64,000 nucleotides of DNA from Tolypothrix sp. FACHB-123 (GTDB taxonomy: Bacteria > Cyanobacteriota > Cyanobacteriia > Cyanobacteriales > Nostocaceae): positions 1 through 64,000 of the forward strand of contig NZ_JACJRE010000034.1 of the NCBI RefSeq assembly GCF_014697075.1. The letters run 5' to 3'. Every line of letters starts with the position of its first letter. Position 1 is the first letter of the stretch. Shown in pieces: positions 25,794-36,533 of the stretch. The notes under the pieces are model-generated. The model did not search any database. It saw only the letters and a list, made by a program, of their open reading frames with translations, and was not told the origin of the DNA. Made by a program: the position numbers and the translations under genes.

Positions 25794-27056
25794 TTAAATG
25801 ACATCTTGTAATACTCGGCGGGTATTTTTCCAAGCCCAAACACCGACAGCCGCAACAATGAGACTCATGGCTACAAGTACAGTCCGCAAACCCAAAAGGT
25901 CGGTTAACGGCCCGGTAATTGCCAAAGGTAAGGATAAAGCTATATTCACGGCATGATTTTGAAAACCAAACACTTTACCATGCATGTTGGGAGGTGCTTG
26001 TTGTTGAATGAGAGTTTGCATCGGTACGCCAATAAAGGCCGCGCCTATGCCTAATAATGCACAAAGTCCCAGGGCGACTAATAAGTTGTGAGTGAAGGTA
26101 AACACTCCTAAAACCAACGCCATCAGCAAAAATCCGATTAAGGGTAAGGGTTTGCCATGCAATTTTACACTCCAGTGACCTAAAATTCCGGCACCTAATA
26201 CCATGCCCACGCCAGCAGCTGCTAAGAAAAAGCCAAACTGTTTTTCTTTTAAGCCAAAGTCTTCAGCTAATCGAATTGTCAAAACTGTTAAAGCTGCAAA
26301 TACACAATACAAGGTGACCAGTTGCAGCATGGCATTGACCACTAAACGATTTTTCTTGAGATAGCGCAAACTTTCTGTGAGTTCTGTCCAAGGCTTACCT
26401 GTAACCTGCTGCGTCTCAGGCGCTTTGTGTTCTTTCATGGTAATCGGCTGCATCATGACAGCTGATAGGAAATATAATCCAGTAACAATTATTTCCTGTC
26501 CGTACTGTTCTCCTAGAAAGTCTTTTGACCAACTCAAAATCGGCTCTCCCACTGCGAAGCCGACGATTAAAGCACCCATCATTGTGCTGCTAAACAGGGC
26601 ATTGGCTGCCATTAAATTCTCTGGGCGCACTAACAGGGGAATGGCAGCTTGTTCCGCTGGGGCAAAAAATTGCGTTACTGTAGAAATCGCAAAAACTAGT
26701 ATTAATAAGAACAAAAATTCTCGTGGTAAAAACGGAATTGCTAAAGTTAAGAAACCACGTATAACATCTGAGCCAACCATAATTAGCTTTTTAGGCCATA
26801 GGTCAACAAAGATGCCTCCTGCCGAGCCGAAGAGAATCGCAGGTATGGTAAACACTACCATTAGAGTAGAGTGCATCGAGCTTTCTGCCAAGCCGGGAAG
26901 GGGCGGGTAGTTTTCTAGCAGGGCAATCATCAACACGAAGAATACCTTATCTGCTAACTGAGAAACTAGTTGCCCAATCCATAGGAGCATAAAATTACGG
27001 TTCTTTAGCAGTGCGCCAAACCCGTTATTAACCGCAGCAGGTTCTGTTGGAAACAT
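25794..27056 (-). CDS. MFS transporter
   Basis: A 420-residue major facilitator with about 12 membrane helices. The N-terminus reads LLKNRNFMLLWIGQLVSQLADKV, typical of the MFS_3/enterobactin-exporter-like group. The conserved loop between helices 2 and 3 is VDLWPKKLIMVGSD. The second half contains the usual LLGIGAAFIGVPMQTLIQQ segment. It probably exports a small molecule; the substrate is unknown. Confidence 0.85.
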   Translation of the reverse strand: MFPTEPAAVNNGFGALLKNRNFMLLWIGQLVSQLADKVFFVLMIALLENYPPLPGLAESSMHSTLMVVFTIPAILFGSAGGIFVDLWPKKLIMVGSDVIRGFLTLAIPFLPREFLFLLILVFAISTVTQFFAPAEQAAIPLLVRPENLMAANALFSSTMMGALIVGFAVGEPILSWSKDFLGEQYGQEIIVTGLYFLSAVMMQPITMKEHKAPETQQVTGKPWTELTESLRYLKKNRLVVNAMLQLVTLYCVFAALTVLTIRLAEDFGLKEKQFGFFLAAAGVGMVLGAGILGHWSVKLHGKPLPLIGFLLMALVLGVFTFTHNLLVALGLCALLGIGAAFIGVPMQTLIQQQAPPNMHGKVFGFQNHAVNIALSLPLAITGPLTDLLGLRTVLVAMSLIVAAVGVWAWKNTRRVLQDVI

Positions 27057-27262
27057 TTGATACTACGTAAGAGGTACTAGGGTAGATGGGAGCAGGGGTA
27101 TAGGGCAGAGGGCAGGAGGCAAGGGGGCAGGGTGTAGGGGGCAGGGGATAAAATAATCTTTATGTCCTCCTTGTCCTCCCTTCCCTTATCTCCTTATTTT
27201 TATCGCTCCGTTGGCAAAATTTCCCTATTTCTCACTCCTGCTGGCCAAGTTTATTTTCCGGA

Positions 27263-27835
27263 CTAATTGCCTTCATAGTGTCTTAACAACAGGTGTATGA
27301 ATTGGGCGGCACTAATGCGATCGCTTTTGGGGTAAAATTCCTCAGATGGTTTTACCGCAAAACCTAAGACAGTTTGGGGCGATCGCCAAATAGATAAATG
27401 GTCAACTGCCGGTTGGGCATAAAAGTGATTTTTCCCGCTACCCAATAAAGACGAACTCCAGTGGGTGAAATAATCATGGCTCATCCGGTGGATGGGAAAA
27501 TCACCCCATAGTGGCACACCCCATCCATCTATAGCAATAAAAGCAGTCACTTTTCTCCCTAGGAGTTGCCAAGAATGGGCAGCCAGGATTGCTCCGACTA
27601 CACCTGCGCTAAAGCTAATGAAGATCGCGGATGATTCTAACCTATCGCCTAAGCAATTGTGTAAAAATTGTAAAATATGCAATGGCGATATTGTCAGTAC
27701 ACCCTGTTGTGGGTAAACTAGTATATTTACTGATTTTTTAGTAATTGAACTATCAGAATTTAAATTTAAGCACCCTGAGATAAAACTTTCAGTTAATTCT
27801 CGCTCATGCATTCCAGGGCAAATGATGATGTTCAT
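27263..27835 (-). CDS. Alpha/beta-hydrolase-like protein, unknown
   Basis: A 190-residue protein, short for an alpha/beta hydrolase, but with a plausible fold: N-terminal strand NIIICPGMHE, nucleophile-elbow-like FISFSAGVVG (about 76-85), a later AIDGWGVP and a His in AVDHLSIW (about 143-150) that could complete the triad. No cap domain is evident. The family is recognised only as cyanobacterial hypothetical. It is on the same strand as the MFS gene but 206 bases from it. Confidence 0.6.
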   Translation of the reverse strand: MNIIICPGMHERELTESFISGCLNLNSDSSITKKSVNILVYPQQGVLTISPLHILQFLHNCLGDRLESSAIFISFSAGVVGAILAAHSWQLLGRKVTAFIAIDGWGVPLWGDFPIHRMSHDYFTHWSSSLLGSGKNHFYAQPAVDHLSIWRSPQTVLGFAVKPSEEFYPKSDRISAAQFIHLLLRHYEGN

Positions 27836-28335
27836 CTATCTTCAATATCTGGTTCAGAGCTAGGGTTGAGCATTGCTACACTTTCACTGGTTATCAATGC
27901 AACATTAATATTTTAAGCAATTACAACGTCGTTAGACAAATTCAGCTTATTACAGCTTTGCATAAAATCGTTTTTAACGCAGAGGCGCGCAAAGGTAAAC
28001 GCATTCGCCGTTAGGCGTTCCCGCAGGGTAGGTGTGCGGAGGATTGGTTAGTAATTAAGGAAATGCTGTACTAGCATCTAATCCCTAGCCTCTAGCCCCT
28101 AGTCCCTTTTTTCCACTTAACTTCTCAGATATCTGTACTAATTAATTGATTTAAGTATATTTAGGTAAATTTTTCTGTCTAGATCCTCACGATAGAGGTA
28201 GGAAAATCAATGCCCCGTTATGATATTTGTAACTATCCTATCCCCCCGGATAGGATTTTATTTTACTCAGCCGGGAAATAATCAAGTTATTTCTTTGATA
28301 CTTCTCTCCATTCTGGTTATATTGAGGAACTCACT
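27836..28335. other. Intergenic region before chelatase gene
   Basis: No gene seen. It contains an AACGCAGAGGCGCGCAAAG-type repeat (about 27977-27996), CCCTAG-type repeats (about 28078-28108) and the leader of the downstream gene, with GAGGAA as ribosome binding site near 28323. Confidence 0.5.
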
Positions 28336-29454
28336 GTGGTAGCGACGCCGGAAAAAGTACAACATACCCATGAGCAATCATCACGTCAAGACCGAGTAGC
28401 CGTATTACTTATGGGCTACGGCGAAGTCGAAAGCTACGAGGATTTCGCTAACTATAACGAACAGGCTTTAAATCTACTGACAGCAAAATTTGCACCAGTC
28501 CCTACCTGGATTTACCCGCCTTTAGCCAAGCTGCTGGCTTTATTTGACCGTCATGAGTGGGGACACACACATCATGATTTCATTTCCCCACATAACGCTA
28601 TCTTTGAACAGCAACGCGCTGGGATTGAGAAGAATTTACAAGCTAAGTGGGGTGAAGGCGTTCAAGTATTCAAAGCGTTTAACTTCTGCGCGCCTTTTTT
28701 ACCGAAACAAGTTTTAGCAGAAATTAAAAATCAAGGCTTTGACAAAATCTTGATTTATCCCCTACTAGTGGTTGATTCTATCTTTACTAGCGGGATTGCG
28801 ATCGAGCAGGTGAATAATGCGTTAGCTGAGTTGGCTGATAGTGATGAACATTGGGTTAAAGGAATGCGTTACATTCCTTCTTTCTACAACGAGCCAGCTT
28901 ATATTGATTTGATGGCGCATTTGGTAGAGGAAAAAATTAATGCTGATTTAGCAGCTACTTATCTACCTTCGCAAATCGGGATTGTGCTGATGAATCACGG
29001 TTGTCCCCATAAGGCGAAGGGCTTTACTTCTGGGATTAGCGAAAGTGAAGCGCTGTATGAATTGGTAAGGGATAAGTTGATTAATCGCTATCCTTTAATT
29101 TCTGTGGGTTGGCTAAACCATGACACCCCACTAATTGAATGGACGCTACCTAATGCGGAGCAAGCGGCTAATAACTTGATTCAATTGGGTGCAAAAGTGA
29201 TAATCTTTATGCCAATTGGTTTTGCGACGGAAAATCACGAAACTTTATTGGATGTTCACCACATTATCCATGCTGTGGAGAAGAAGCACCCCGATGTGGA
29301 TTTTGTACAAATGGCTTGTGTGAATGATCGTCCGGAGTTTTTGGCGATGGTTGCAGAGTGGGCTGATGAACATATTAGCGCGTTGCGTGCTGAGGAAGGT
29401 GTGGCGGTTAATACTCACTTGGATGGACATCATCATCACCATCACCATCATTAA
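28336..29454 (+). CDS. Ferrochelatase-family protein with C-terminal polyhistidine
   Basis: A 372-residue protein of the chelatase superfamily (ferrochelatase/CbiX-like), which inserts metal into tetrapyrroles. Supporting segments are VAVLLMGYGEVESYEDF at the N-terminus, LIYPLLVVDSIFTSG, VLMNHGCPHKAKG with the likely catalytic His, and MPIGFATENHETLLDVHH. The last eight residues are all His, preceded by LDG; this is encoded by CAT/CAC codons and probably binds metal, as His-rich tails do in some CbiX proteins. The start is GTG, with GAGGAA upstream. Which metal and porphyrin it uses is not determined by sequence. Confidence 0.75.
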   Translation: MVATPEKVQHTHEQSSRQDRVAVLLMGYGEVESYEDFANYNEQALNLLTAKFAPVPTWIYPPLAKLLALFDRHEWGHTHHDFISPHNAIFEQQRAGIEKNLQAKWGEGVQVFKAFNFCAPFLPKQVLAEIKNQGFDKILIYPLLVVDSIFTSGIAIEQVNNALAELADSDEHWVKGMRYIPSFYNEPAYIDLMAHLVEEKINADLAATYLPSQIGIVLMNHGCPHKAKGFTSGISESEALYELVRDKLINRYPLISVGWLNHDTPLIEWTLPNAEQAANNLIQLGAKVIIFMPIGFATENHETLLDVHHIIHAVEKKHPDVDFVQMACVNDRPEFLAMVAEWADEHISALRAEEGVAVNTHLDGHHHHHHHH

Positions 29455-29647
29455 GGGGGAGTTTTAAACGCAAAGGTACGCTAAGTCAGCGCAGAGAAAC
29501 GCAAAGGATGATGATTTGGGACACTTGACTGAAGTTGAGATTTCAAAGATGCAAGTGTCCTCTTAATATTTGAAATTTTATCCTACATTAAAAGGTTTTC
29601 GGTTGATGTTTAAATCCCCGACTGAAAATGTCTTTAATTTTTAATTG

Positions 29648-30337
29648 TTATGGAAGTTCGCCAAACTGTTCTCGATAGCGAGAGAGTAAGGATTCTAGTT
29701 CGGTGGCGCGTTGGCGCTCTTGTTCTGCTTGTATTTCAGCCTGGATACGTTTATCAGTTTCTTGTTTGAGTGCTGCAATTAATTCATCATTTACTAATAA
29801 TTTTTCGCCATTATCTAAGCGATAAAAGCCAATTAATTTTCCTTCTACAGCGAGGCGTAGTTGTAAGGGTTGGCTGCAATTATCGGTGATTGGTTCATAA
29901 ATATCTTCGCGCAAGCGATATCCTTGTAGTTGTTGTTCAATCCATTCCCCTTTGGGGTCGAATAACCAATATTCTTCTACTTCTAAGCTTTCATAGAGAT
30001 TTTTTTTAGTGGTTTTATCTTCTTCTTGAGTTCCTTTTGAGGTGATTTCAAAAATTACTTTTGGTACTTGTTTTTCTTCCCAAATTTTATAGTTATCTCT
30101 TCCCCCTGGTTCAACGTCATAAATTACCATGACATCAGGTGCTACTCTTAATTTAGGAAAGCCTTGGGCGTAATATAAAAATTGATTAGCTAAAACTGTG
30201 GCGCGACGACCTTGAAGATATTGTCTGAGAACTTCTAGTGTGGTTAAAATTGCATACAAATGGTCGTAAGTTTCAGCCACAGGTTCTCCATCGCTGCTGG
30301 GATAAATAATTTCTGATTTGGGAATAGCGCTAGTCAT
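29648..30337 (-). CDS. Uma2-family PD-(D/E)XK nuclease-like protein
   Basis: A 229-residue Uma2 (DUF820) protein, a family greatly expanded in cyanobacteria. The nuclease-like core is LRVAPDVMVIYDV (about 78-90) and VPKVIFEITSKGTQEED (about 110-126), followed by KKNLYESLEVEEYWLFDP. The C-terminus is a charged coiled coil (QAEIQAEQERQRATELESLL). Biological role is unknown; some copies may be mobile-element linked. Confidence 0.88.
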   Translation of the reverse strand: MTSAIPKSEIIYPSSDGEPVAETYDHLYAILTTLEVLRQYLQGRRATVLANQFLYYAQGFPKLRVAPDVMVIYDVEPGGRDNYKIWEEKQVPKVIFEITSKGTQEEDKTTKKNLYESLEVEEYWLFDPKGEWIEQQLQGYRLREDIYEPITDNCSQPLQLRLAVEGKLIGFYRLDNGEKLLVNDELIAALKQETDKRIQAEIQAEQERQRATELESLLSRYREQFGELP

Positions 30338-30424
30338 AACACATTTATATATGTGTAAATAAACAATATTCTAGCAACAATTACGAATTACGAACTTGTA
30401 CTAAGCTTGTCGAAGTATTACGAA

Positions 30425-33400
30425 TTAAAACCTGGTTTCATACTCAACTACAGCGCGTCCTTCATCACCTAAATTGGTAGAAGCACGCACGCGAATTTCA
30501 TCATTGAGGCGATAAATAACGTTGTAACGTAAAGATTCGTTAGCAGCAAAAACCCGCGATAAGGAAGCAGAAAAGTTATTCGATATATCAAATACACCTT
30601 CTGCTGCTAAACCGAGTACGGAAACATTTGTTGTGGGGTTGGTGACGAGTGTGGGAAATAGTCGTAATTCACTTAAGCCGATGGTTTGACCAATTTCTGT
30701 AATCGTACCTTGCAAGTTAGAAAAAATTGCTGAACTTGCTAAGTTGATTAGTCCTAAACCTGCGTCACCTTGTTGTAAGTTGTTTAAAATTGAGCCTCCT
30801 AGCAAAGCTACAATTTCTCCGCGATTCCGACTTGGTTCGCTAGTTAATACTAGATTTCTTGATAATTCGCTAGCAGGGCCTTTAGCTATGGCTTGAATGC
30901 GTACTGTGTTTAAAGTACCAAAGTTAATTGCCGAAATATCTCGAATTTCGCTAGAGATACGGGAAGTGCGAGCTATACTACCTCTGACTTCAGGGACAAT
31001 TGTGACTAAGCGGACATCTAAAATGGGGTCGAGTCCCCGACTGGGGGTAAATATTGCTGTTTGGTCGTAACCACGAGCTAAGGTAAATTGGGTGGTAAAC
31101 AAATTTATCTGTCCTCCTTGCAGATTTATCTGTCCTTGGGGACGCGGTTTAGCTAAACTACCGTTAAGTGTGATGTCTCCTTGAGCGACGAAGCTAAATA
31201 GGGGTTGACGAGTAACGCGGATATCGTCGGCTAGAATTAGCTGTAAGTTAGCAAATTCTACAGAGATTTTCGGTGTATTTACGGGTGTAGATGATGTGGC
31301 GCTATCAGGATTAGTATCTGTTTGTGGGGTTGTAAGGGTGATTTCGGGAGAGTTTGCTGTTGGTGTGGTGGTATTAGTTGTAGCGGTAGCGTTTCCGAGT
31401 AAGACTTCACCATTATTTAGCTTAATTGTACCGCCGAGTTGGGGTGCTAAGGCTGTACCTGTGATGACTGCGTTACCGCTAACTCCGCCTTGATATAGGT
31501 TTTGAAAGTTCAATTGCAAGTTATTTATCGCCACGGTGAGGGGGTTGCTGGCTGCTTGTTGTTGGGCGTTTGGAGTGGCGAAAATGGGGAGGGTTCCTGT
31601 GGCTGTTAATTGTCCGCGACTGTATTGTGCTTGGAGATTATCGACAATTAAGCGATCGCCTGCAAATTGCGCTGTGCCTGTAACATTAGTTAAGGGTTCT
31701 GTGAGGCTTTGGACGTTGAGTGTGGCATTATTAATTGTGGCAATGCCTGTGGTGCTTGGTTGCTTGAAGGTTCCCTGAATTTGGACGTTGACTTGTCCTT
31801 GTCCATCTACCCACTGCACTTGATTATTTAATAAGTTTAATAATGCCAAGCCTTCATTTTGTACGTTAGCTTGAATGCTAATACTATCATTTGGTTGAGT
31901 ATCAGCAAATGGTAATGGAGCCGGAATACTCCCGTTAATTTGAATCGGTTCTGTACCTGTAACTAAGACATTACTACCAAAATTTAACCGCGCATCATTA
32001 TAGTTATAAGCAATTTGGGCTGATTGGATAGATTGATTATTTAAGCTACCATCTATTAATGCTAATTCTCCCACAGCTTGGGGACTATTTAAACTCCCAC
32101 TGAAGGTAGCATTAGCATTGATTTTTCCGGCAATATCTACAGGTAATTGGGGAAAGAAAGGTTTGATATCAGCAAGGGCTAAATTTTGGATTTGTGCTTG
32201 TCCTGATAGGGATTGCTGGCTGAATTGTCCGGTAATAGCTATGAGGGAATTATTTAAATTGACTTGCAGAGGTTGTAGAGTTAAATTCCCGTTTTCATAA
32301 TTACCGCTAGCAATAAGTTGATTAATTTTATAATTACCCCATACCCAGTTATCACCAACAAAGTCAAAGTCAATATTTAACCCAGATTGCAAAGAACCTG
32401 TAACGCCTAATTTGCCGCTAATTATACCTTGTAATTCTGCTAAAGAAGGTATCCGCCGAGATGCTTGTTCTTGTCTTCTTTGCTGTGCAACTTGTTGGCG
32501 AATTTTGGTTACGTAATCTATTTGAGTTAATAAATCTGTATCTGGTAAACTTCTGGGTTGAGTTTGTAATACTTCAGCGCCAGCTAGGTTTGGTGGCTGT
32601 AAACCAGTTAGCGCATCTGTAAAATTGTAAATACTTAATGTTTGCAAGATATTCTGAATTCTGGCTTGGTCAAAACTCAGTGCAATTTGCAATGGGTTAT
32701 TACCTGTTGTGGGTAAATTTCCACTGAGTATATAACGATTTTCGCCTTGAATGATTTCGCCATTACTTAAATTAAAATTCCCATTATCATAACTAATGTT
32801 ACCGCGAAATTCATCTGCTGTAATTCTGCCAATTTGGGGTTGGGCAACTGCTATGTCGCCTACCAAACTATAATCATTTAAGTTAACTGTTAAATTCCCC
32901 GATAGTTTTCCGCCAATTGTGCCTAAATTATTATTGGCTGGAATGAATGTTTTAGCTAGGGATATGGGAAAATCTTGGACGTTGACTACAAGATTATCGC
33001 CGATGGTGCGTCCTGTGGCGACGGTGGAATCACGCCGAATATTAAATGCGGTGGGACGATTATCTGCGCCTAAAGAAACAGAAATTTGGTCTTGGGTTCC
33101 AGTAACTTGAAATTGCGTTCCTTGTCCTGGTTGATAGCGGACATTTCCTGTTAATACTGGATCGAATGCTAAATTATTTACTGCTAAATTTTCTAAGCGA
33201 ATATTTCCATTAGCAATTGGTGTCGTTGGCGTACCGGAAACTTGTCCGTTAAAATCTACCCTTCCGGCTAAAGCAACATTTCCCGGAAGCTGAAACGGTA
33301 GAGTTTGCAAATTATAATTTTGTGCTTGGACATTGAGATTTAAGCCGGTAATTTGGGGATTTGGTTGCAATGCCACAGCGATATTACCAGTTGCCTTTAA

Positions 33401-35872
33401 ACCAGGTGCGGAGGCTTGGAGAATTTGCAGGTTGCTGCCATTCCATTGAAACTGGGCTGTTAAAGGTTGGGTGAGTGCTGCTAAACCTTGGGAAAGCCTG
33501 ACAGTACCCGCAGCTGCAATGTTTTGCGGTTGGAAAGAAGTTGTTGTTCCTGTAACGTTAACGTTACCATTTAACCTGCCGCGCAAATTTTGTGATAAAT
33601 TATTCAATTGAAGCTGGGAAATAGTGGCTGTAGCTCCCCAGTTACCATTATTCAACTGAATATTTCTGACGTTAACGCTTCCCTGCGCTAAACTTAACCG
33701 CGCTTCGCCAGCAGCTTGAATATTTGCTAAAGCAAAGGAATTAGTATTACCGGAAATTTGTAAGTTACTATTCACAATTTGCCCTGGGATATTCTTGGCA
33801 AATTGATTGAGTTGAATGCTAGAGGCATTGGCTAAAGCTTGCCAATTACCATTATTCAGGCGAATATTATTGAGGTTAACCCTACCACTAGCGACATTTA
33901 AATTAGCCTCTCCAGAAGCTTGAATGTTAGCTAAATCAAAGGACTGAACGTTACCTGCAAGCTGCACGTTACTATTAATAATCTGTCCGGGAATATTTTC
34001 TGCAAATTGATTGAGTTGGATTTTAGTGGCATTAGCTACAGCTTGCCAATTACCATTATTCAGGCGAATATTATTAACGTTAACCGTACCGCCAGCTAGA
34101 TTTAAGTTAGCTTGTCCAGCAGCTTGAATGTTAGCAATTTGGAAGGATTTTGTCGTTCCGGCTAGGTTGAATTCACCGTTCAAAGTACCTTGAAATTGTG
34201 GCGGTAAAGTTGCATTCGGGTTGTCGGGATTGCTGGTAACTTGAGCTAGACTTTGCAGGGGAACTTGCGAGGCATCAACTACAGCTTGCCAGCGATCGCC
34301 TTTTAGTTGTCCTGTAGCCGCAACTGTACCCCCAGCTACGCGCAAAGCTGTATTCTGAATTTGAACGATTCCTTTATTAATCGCTAATTCGACTTTACCG
34401 GGGTAAGTAGCCATCGGTGCTTGGATTTGCACCAGAGTTTGCAAATTAGCGAGAGTTCCCGAAACTTGGGTATTGGCGGAGACTGTACCGATGCGAATAT
34501 TAGGTAAATTAACATTGTAAGTTTGCGCGATCGCATCTCCTGGTAAATTAGTAGCTTGTACATTTACCGCGACTCTTCCCTGTTTTCCTAAGCTAACTCT
34601 TCCCTTACCAGTAATTTTTCCCCCTTGGGTGGGGGTAGCTTGAATTTGCGAAATCACAATTTCCTGGGGTGTTCCTTGAAATTGCGTGCTAATCTGATCA
34701 AAGCTGACACGGTCAATGACAGCAGGTTTAATTGTACTCACCGCACCCGTAATTACAGGCTTTCTAATTGCACCTTGCAACTTGATATTTGCTGTCCAAT
34801 CCCCAGTTGATGTGATGGGTAATTTCGCATTCAAGGTTTGTAAAAGATTCTGGGTAGTGACAGCTTTGACATTAGCTGTCAGATTGTAACCAGTTTGAGC
34901 ATTGATTCCCCCGTTGATTTGTACGGGAATTTTACCTAAGTTAGCGCTAAAATTTTCTAGTGTAACCTGCTGATTCTCAAACTGTAATTTACCTGTAGTG
35001 TTGGTTATTTTGGTGGGAAGATTATTAACTTGTCCGACTACTTGATTGACATCAACCGTTCCCAAAACCGTAGTTTGCAACTGATTGCGGGGTATATTAA
35101 CAGTTAAATCACTATTAATAGTTCCCGCTTGTAAGCTAACAGGTGTCTGTACTAACTGCGATAAATTAGTCGCTAATAAATTACTAGTGCGAATTTTCAG
35201 AGTAGTTTGTACTGTTTTGGGAAGTGTTTCTCCAGTAATCTGTAAACTTCCCCCAGACATAGCCTGAGTGCTAATATCAAAATTGATGCGTTGATTTTGT
35301 TCTAAAAAACGCGCAATTCCATTAAGTTGATTAAACCCAACGATAACTCTCGGTTTACCTGGTTGCAGTGATGGTGATAACATGACAACACCATTTTGCA
35401 AGCTGAGTGTTTCTAGTTCAGTTGTAATCAAACCAGCGCGTTCTTCAGTAGCTGTATTAATTCTCGTAGACACCCAACGCCCTTGTTTATCTTGTTCAAT
35501 ATAGATATCTGGGCGAACTAAGGTAACATTTAGCTTTAAACTGCGGTTAAAAACTAACTCCCAAGGATTGAAGCCTACATCTACTGCTTGTGCTACTAAT
35601 GTATCTGGATCTGTAGTCGTTGCGGGAACTGATGTAGAACCAAAACGCAAACTATTAGGTGAAAAACTTTGAACTGCACCTAATTTTACAGGTCTTCCTA
35701 GCAGTTCTAAAAGATTACTTTCAATTATCGGTGCTAATCTCTCCCGAATGAAAATATTAGCCCACCAAATACCCCCGACAATTCCAGCTATTAAAACTAT
35801 TACCAAACCAATGCTGGTACGAGTTAATAACAGCAGCCATAAACGCCGATGAGAATCCGGAGAACGTGTCAT
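30425..35872 (-). CDS. tamB: TamB/AsmA-like translocation and assembly protein
   Basis: A 1815-residue envelope protein. It has one N-terminal membrane anchor (about 13-36) and a very long beta-rich body of repeated strands (patterns such as LNNGNWQAVANATKIQLNQF, about 600-720). It ends with the DUF490/TamB domain (about 1450-1815), terminating in VRASTNLGDEGRAVVEYETRF. TamB-type proteins bridge inner and outer membranes and are thought to move phospholipids or assist outer-membrane protein assembly. The three near-identical internal repeats at about 33640-34160 suggest recent segmental duplication. Confidence 0.9.
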   Translation of the reverse strand: MTRSPDSHRRLWLLLLTRTSIGLVIVLIAGIVGGIWWANIFIRERLAPIIESNLLELLGRPVKLGAVQSFSPNSLRFGSTSVPATTTDPDTLVAQAVDVGFNPWELVFNRSLKLNVTLVRPDIYIEQDKQGRWVSTRINTATEERAGLITTELETLSLQNGVVMLSPSLQPGKPRVIVGFNQLNGIARFLEQNQRINFDISTQAMSGGSLQITGETLPKTVQTTLKIRTSNLLATNLSQLVQTPVSLQAGTINSDLTVNIPRNQLQTTVLGTVDVNQVVGQVNNLPTKITNTTGKLQFENQQVTLENFSANLGKIPVQINGGINAQTGYNLTANVKAVTTQNLLQTLNAKLPITSTGDWTANIKLQGAIRKPVITGAVSTIKPAVIDRVSFDQISTQFQGTPQEIVISQIQATPTQGGKITGKGRVSLGKQGRVAVNVQATNLPGDAIAQTYNVNLPNIRIGTVSANTQVSGTLANLQTLVQIQAPMATYPGKVELAINKGIVQIQNTALRVAGGTVAATGQLKGDRWQAVVDASQVPLQSLAQVTSNPDNPNATLPPQFQGTLNGEFNLAGTTKSFQIANIQAAGQANLNLAGGTVNVNNIRLNNGNWQAVANATKIQLNQFAENIPGQIINSNVQLAGNVQSFDLANIQASGEANLNVASGRVNLNNIRLNNGNWQALANASSIQLNQFAKNIPGQIVNSNLQISGNTNSFALANIQAAGEARLSLAQGSVNVRNIQLNNGNWGATATISQLQLNNLSQNLRGRLNGNVNVTGTTTSFQPQNIAAAGTVRLSQGLAALTQPLTAQFQWNGSNLQILQASAPGLKATGNIAVALQPNPQITGLNLNVQAQNYNLQTLPFQLPGNVALAGRVDFNGQVSGTPTTPIANGNIRLENLAVNNLAFDPVLTGNVRYQPGQGTQFQVTGTQDQISVSLGADNRPTAFNIRRDSTVATGRTIGDNLVVNVQDFPISLAKTFIPANNNLGTIGGKLSGNLTVNLNDYSLVGDIAVAQPQIGRITADEFRGNISYDNGNFNLSNGEIIQGENRYILSGNLPTTGNNPLQIALSFDQARIQNILQTLSIYNFTDALTGLQPPNLAGAEVLQTQPRSLPDTDLLTQIDYVTKIRQQVAQQRRQEQASRRIPSLAELQGIISGKLGVTGSLQSGLNIDFDFVGDNWVWGNYKINQLIASGNYENGNLTLQPLQVNLNNSLIAITGQFSQQSLSGQAQIQNLALADIKPFFPQLPVDIAGKINANATFSGSLNSPQAVGELALIDGSLNNQSIQSAQIAYNYNDARLNFGSNVLVTGTEPIQINGSIPAPLPFADTQPNDSISIQANVQNEGLALLNLLNNQVQWVDGQGQVNVQIQGTFKQPSTTGIATINNATLNVQSLTEPLTNVTGTAQFAGDRLIVDNLQAQYSRGQLTATGTLPIFATPNAQQQAASNPLTVAINNLQLNFQNLYQGGVSGNAVITGTALAPQLGGTIKLNNGEVLLGNATATTNTTTPTANSPEITLTTPQTDTNPDSATSSTPVNTPKISVEFANLQLILADDIRVTRQPLFSFVAQGDITLNGSLAKPRPQGQINLQGGQINLFTTQFTLARGYDQTAIFTPSRGLDPILDVRLVTIVPEVRGSIARTSRISSEIRDISAINFGTLNTVRIQAIAKGPASELSRNLVLTSEPSRNRGEIVALLGGSILNNLQQGDAGLGLINLASSAIFSNLQGTITEIGQTIGLSELRLFPTLVTNPTTNVSVLGLAAEGVFDISNNFSASLSRVFAANESLRYNVIYRLNDEIRVRASTNLGDEGRAVVEYETRF

Positions 35873-36323
35873 CTTTTTTTCAGCATAAGCGTATAAATGC
35901 TTCTTACATGCGCCTATACATAGGGTCTACTTTATTAGACTGCCTTAAAATGGCAATTCTAAAATCATCTCTGCGATAGATTGCTTTTTCTCCCTAAATC
36001 TACCAAAAAAGGCAGAAGGCAAAACACATAATTCCTGCTTAAAAGCCAGTATTTTTTTGTGTTTGAGGATTTATCACCATCACTCACTCTGGTACATCGA
36101 AGCAAATATACCTAAATATGCAACTCGATAGAGAATAAAATTACCAGGATTTTTGAACAAAAATCATACAGGAGGCTTATCTAAAAGAACTTATAACTTA
36201 AATTTACTTAATTAAAAAAAATCCAAAAATTCTTACTTTAGATAGGTTTATTTATAAAAATTCAGAATCTATATATTTTCTCACTATTATTGAGGTAATA
36301 ATTAAGAGTTTTTTAATAAAATA
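35873..36323. other. Intergenic region, no gene seen
   Basis: About 450 bases, AT-rich, between divergent genes. It presumably carries the tamB promoter. No convincing RNA or repeat is seen. Confidence 0.5.
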
Positions 36324-36533
36324 ATGATTTCGTCTTGGAAAAATCCTTTACCAGTTGAAAGCTATTCAACAGCAAAAGTTGTGATATATTTTTACAACAA
36401 TAACCAATGGGTGCCGATTAAGTACTGTTATTTATTAAAAGCTGTTGAACTTTATCGAAACGCCAAAACTATATTGGACAAAGAAATTTTTTTATTTCCC
36501 CCTGATTTAGATCCAAATATTTTTCCTCATTAA
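36324..36533 (+). CDS. Hypothetical protein, 69 residues
   Basis: A short protein starting with ATG: aromatic-rich N-terminus (VVIYFYNNNQWVPIKYCYL), then a helical stretch and a Pro-rich end. No family is recognised. Its stop codon directly abuts the MITE-like repeat beginning at 36533, so the C-terminus may be truncated by the repeat. Confidence 0.45.
   Translation: MISSWKNPLPVESYSTAKVVIYFYNNNQWVPIKYCYLLKAVELYRNAKTILDKEIFLFPPDLDPNIFPH

Noticed and set aside
31296-35267. Many plus-strand frames opposite tamB
   Set aside because: Antisense shadows of the long repetitive coding sequence.
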